This document shows positions 60,600 to 64,000 of a DNA stretch of 64,000 nt, piece after piece. The stretch lies in assembly GCF_037975245.1 (NCBI RefSeq), contig NC_092574.1, forward strand, positions 21,167,713-21,231,712, read 5' to 3'. Source of the stretch: Apostichopus japonicus (taxonomy: Eukaryota > Echinodermata > Holothuroidea > Aspidochirotida > Stichopodidae). The notes under the pieces were generated by a model. It saw nothing but the letters and a program-made list of their open reading frames with translations. It did no database searches and was not told where the DNA came from. A program made the position numbers and the translations under genes. Numbering within the stretch: position 1 is the first letter of the stretch; each line of letters opens with the position of its first letter.

Positions 60600-63500
60600 A
60601 TATTGAAATAATAATTATAACCCTTGAAGATTATTCAATAGTGTGACCTGGTGTTATTTCATGTTGGAAATGGGATCATCGACTTCATCGCAACTAAACT
60701 ATGATTTCAATGATCCGTTAGTGGTTTCTCATCATTGCATATGAATGAAATGTTACGAAAAACGGAGACAGTTTGATGTGCCGTCCATATACGTGACATC
60801 AGAAATTATTGCACAATGTACTGATAACTGAATAAGATGTATTAAACTTACAAAATTTATATATCTCAGCCACAAGACAAGCTCTATCAAGACAGAAGTT
60901 GCAAAAAAATGATGCTTCATTTGACTTTCTCTGTGATCTATTGAAATTTTTTTGTTATCCCTTTAAATTTAAATGATTCAACTGACTTGAATTAATCAGA
61001 AATATTTTCCTTCGTTCATGCATGACGCTACATCCTCATTACATGTACGTGAAATATTATGACTGGTTCTGACCCCCTTTATTCTCATCATTTCTCAAGA
61101 GGATTTAAGAGGATGTCTTAAAAAAAGTGATACTTACATATTTTTCCTCCCCAGCTTGTGTATTTAGAGACGTGCACTAAGCGCGATTCTAACTATCAAA
61201 TTACAGTCTCTGTGAATACCATATGAGACTTACTTATTATGAATTAATTCTATTTTCATTCAAATTCCCAGTATAACTCTCATTTTTGAGATCTCTGGCT
61301 CCGACTGAAACTTGTTGTCTGTATCGATAATTGTCTAACCAATAAAGAAAAATAAAGGACGGAATGCAAAAATGGACTCATATGGGCCCCATGCTTTGGA
61401 GTGTTCAAAACTTCAGAAAAAAGGAAAGAAATTTTGTGATTCATATTTGGTCAGAGTTCCAAGTCTTGTGTTTCTGATTGAGACTTTTAGAAGAGTGACT
61501 GGAAAACTGCTGTCTCCAACCCATCACCTCAATATGTCTGAGAAGTCTTGATGCGATAAACGTGACGTTATTGCTAGTGAGCAGAGGAGAGGGAAAAAAT
61601 CATATATATATATATAAATACATATATATATACATATATATATCTAATATATATATATATATATACATATAAATAACAAATGGCTCGCTCACGAGTATCA
61701 GATCTATTTGCACGTTTGTATCGCCCGATGTAACAAGAATATCATTTGCATGTCTGGCTGAGTTTGTGCGTCAAAAGGCTTCAAAGGGAACTCATCTCTG
61801 AAAATCTTTCATGAAGGGCGGACTGTTTGCGTGTGACAGGCCGCACAGCCAGACATGTGACTCATCATCTCGTTGCTTTGCCGCAACGAGCACTTAGACA
61901 GCTTTATAAATTTGCATATTTCTTTTTTTCTTTAGAAATCTTTGCAGTTAGAGTATAATTTACACTTCCGAAAGCCATTTCTTCATCCAATATTTAGGTT
62001 CAGATGTAAAATATTCAGTGTCGGTAACTAGTTTTGTTAGAAATGTGTTCTTTTAGTAAAGCCTGAGGTTTGTTTGGTTTATGTTTAATAGTCATACATA
62101 AAGAGAGAAGTACAGTAAAAGCATTGCATGATACTGAAAAGTCTATACGGTTTACAAATATCTTTAAGCAGCTTTCTGCAAAAATTCAGCAGACAATTTT
62201 ATCAAACCTAACAAGTATTACTCAGACCCACAATTTTCGCGTCTTTTAGTCACTTTTTAAAAACATGCCAGTGCTTAAAAAGAATCTACTGACTAAAACC
62301 AAGTCCTCCCTGGCAGTTTTGCTGAATTACAGCACAAATCGCTTAATACTTTTCATGCAGGCTTTGGGGAGCACTGAGCCCAATAAAACTTGCAGTAATT
62401 CAGGGCTCTTGTTATAGATACAGAAGTATCCTTTGACTGACAATTGTTAATCATCAATACTATGTTTTGGCGGTAACAAAAATAAAAACGAAATTGTATC
62501 TCACCAGTTTGTGTAGCACAGCAATAATAAACCCTGGTCCACTACGTCGGTCCGTTGCGATATAACTTAAATGAAAATACAGGATCCATCTATAACACAA
62601 TTAAAAGTAGTTTGAGATCCTTCAAACAATACGAAATGTTTTATGTAACGAGATAAAAGGAATGCACTTCCGATAAAATAAATCAATAGCGGTCAAATAG
62701 GAATGTTTCCCAACTCGTTGAAAATTATCCGATTGAAAGTAAGAAGAAGGCGATTAATGTAGTTGGTAGCTTGTCGTATTGAGCGGTCAAAGTCAAAAGT
62801 CAACAGCCGAAGTGTGTAAGTTCGAACTAGCGATATTACAAGGGTAATTGAGGGTGCTATCAGTTGACGGACACAGTAACGGTGTAAAATTACGCTGCTA
62901 CATATGTGTTAAAGGTCTTACTTCATGTCTACTGGGAGAAGATTGCCAACACCCTTCTCTTCTACTAGCAAAAAGCAAAATCCCCTGGCATTTAGCTATA
63001 TAATGATGAGCCCAAATTTTTGAGGCCAGGTACTCAAAATATTATCAAAAATTGCTCCAACTAAGATATAGTCTGTGACTTTTTCAGCAGATGAATTTGA
63101 ATTAGGGAGGAAACTAATGAAGTCCTCTCATTTCATCCAGACTAAAAAAGGAGATCAATTCTGTCCTCAAATCTGCTAGAAAGTCAGATTATGGTCACCC
63201 ATTCTCCAAATTTCAAGACAAATATTTTAATAGTTTAAATTACCCGCATTGAGATATTTAATTGTTATTTTTTCACTTTTCACAATACTGAGGAAAACTT
63301 GGAACCTTCAGGAAAGTATACTTGTGGGAAACTTGTAGCAGTTTTTCTTTCAATAAGTAATATCTATGATAGATTTCAATAGATGACAAGTCTGTTCTTT
63401 TCTGATCATCTCCCCCGCCCCCCCTGCCAAACACCTAGTACAGGGGTACTGTGGGTGTGGCTTAGGATGCCTGTAATTATATGGTTAATTGTTTTTAACG

Positions 63501-64000
63501 CTATAAATATATTCTTTAAAATATGGTTTTGCACTTATGAGTAGTATCTATTCATTTTATATACTTGAAAAGACTGAGTCTACCCAATTTGCTGGAACAT
63601 TATGTTATATAAGTTGTGTGAAAAAGCATGTGTCATGACTTCCTACAAAAGCACCACCGTCATGTACAATTTACAATCGATCAATCACAAAGTGAAGGGG
63701 ACTACAATAATTGCCCATCAGTATATATATTGTCAAACTTTAAGATATTTAGCCACCTGCTCACCCCTCTCCCTTGACCAAATTCCTAATTGTACCAAAA
63801 TCCTAAATATACAGATCTATAATACCTCCTAGATATGTATGATTCCAGATCGACTAAGATATGTAATTATTGCACAGAGGCATTTCTTCAATTAAGTCAT
63901 TTTTTTTATTCAACTGTATGCCCTGTTTTTAACTGTACCGTAACTTGTAATCAAACACTTTTTTTGCCAAGTTTTTTCTCATTTTGAGGATTTTTTTTTT
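60600..64000. other. Intergenic sequence, no supported gene
   Basis: AT-rich, with an (AT)n microsatellite at about 61601-61671. Short open frames lack splice flanks and protein-like composition. Nothing else recognisable. Confidence 0.55.
61601..61671. repeat. (AT)n microsatellite
   Basis: About 70 bp of AT/TA dinucleotides interrupted by ATACAT and ATCTAAT. Confidence 0.95.

Overview
This is a eukaryotic window: AT-rich, intron-dense, with long low-complexity tracts, microsatellites, short non-autonomous transposons and tRNA-headed SINEs. No bacterial-type operons, rRNA or CRISPR are seen. Two genes can be rebuilt exon by exon with matching splice phases. The deuterostome-like NuMA C-terminus and the repeat types suggest a marine deuterostome invertebrate, plausibly an echinoderm; this is inference, not proof.

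Region 1 (about 3.5-30.6 kb, + strand) is a NuMA (nuclear mitotic apparatus protein) orthologue. Eighteen phase-compatible exons (3979-30632) encode about 2,012 residues: a Ser/Pro-rich linker, a coiled-coil rod of about 1,500 residues (980 of them in one 2.94-kb exon), and a basic tail. The tail carries the conserved LGN-binding segment, a nuclear-localisation-like basic cluster and a basic Ser/Pro C-terminus. Two further candidate exons (3489-3625 and 3784-3836) look like the end of the N-terminal hook/CH-like domain. The rest of that domain and the start codon were not found and may lie upstream of the window.

Region 2 (30.6-38.4 kb) separates two convergent genes. It holds tandem duplications, a possible two-exon tail of an unrecognised + strand gene (36958-37447) and a higher-order tandem repeat (37770-38470).

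Region 3 (38.4-56.0 kb, - strand) is TAF7, the TFIID subunit: 12 coding exons, 333 codons, complete from ATG to stop. Intron 7 has all the marks of a U12-type (minor spliceosome) intron and contains a long perfect foldback. The last exon lies in the tandem repeat array, so the array encodes the C-terminal residues. A hAT-type MITE, a second hAT-like candidate and a SINE sit in other introns.

Region 4 (56-64 kb) is mostly intergenic: a hAT-like MITE with a perfect 8-bp target duplication, a clear tRNA-derived SINE, a weak candidate exon and AT microsatellites.

NuMA (spindle pole and cortical force generation, nuclear organisation) and TAF7 (RNA polymerase II initiation) have no known functional link; their pairing here is positional only.
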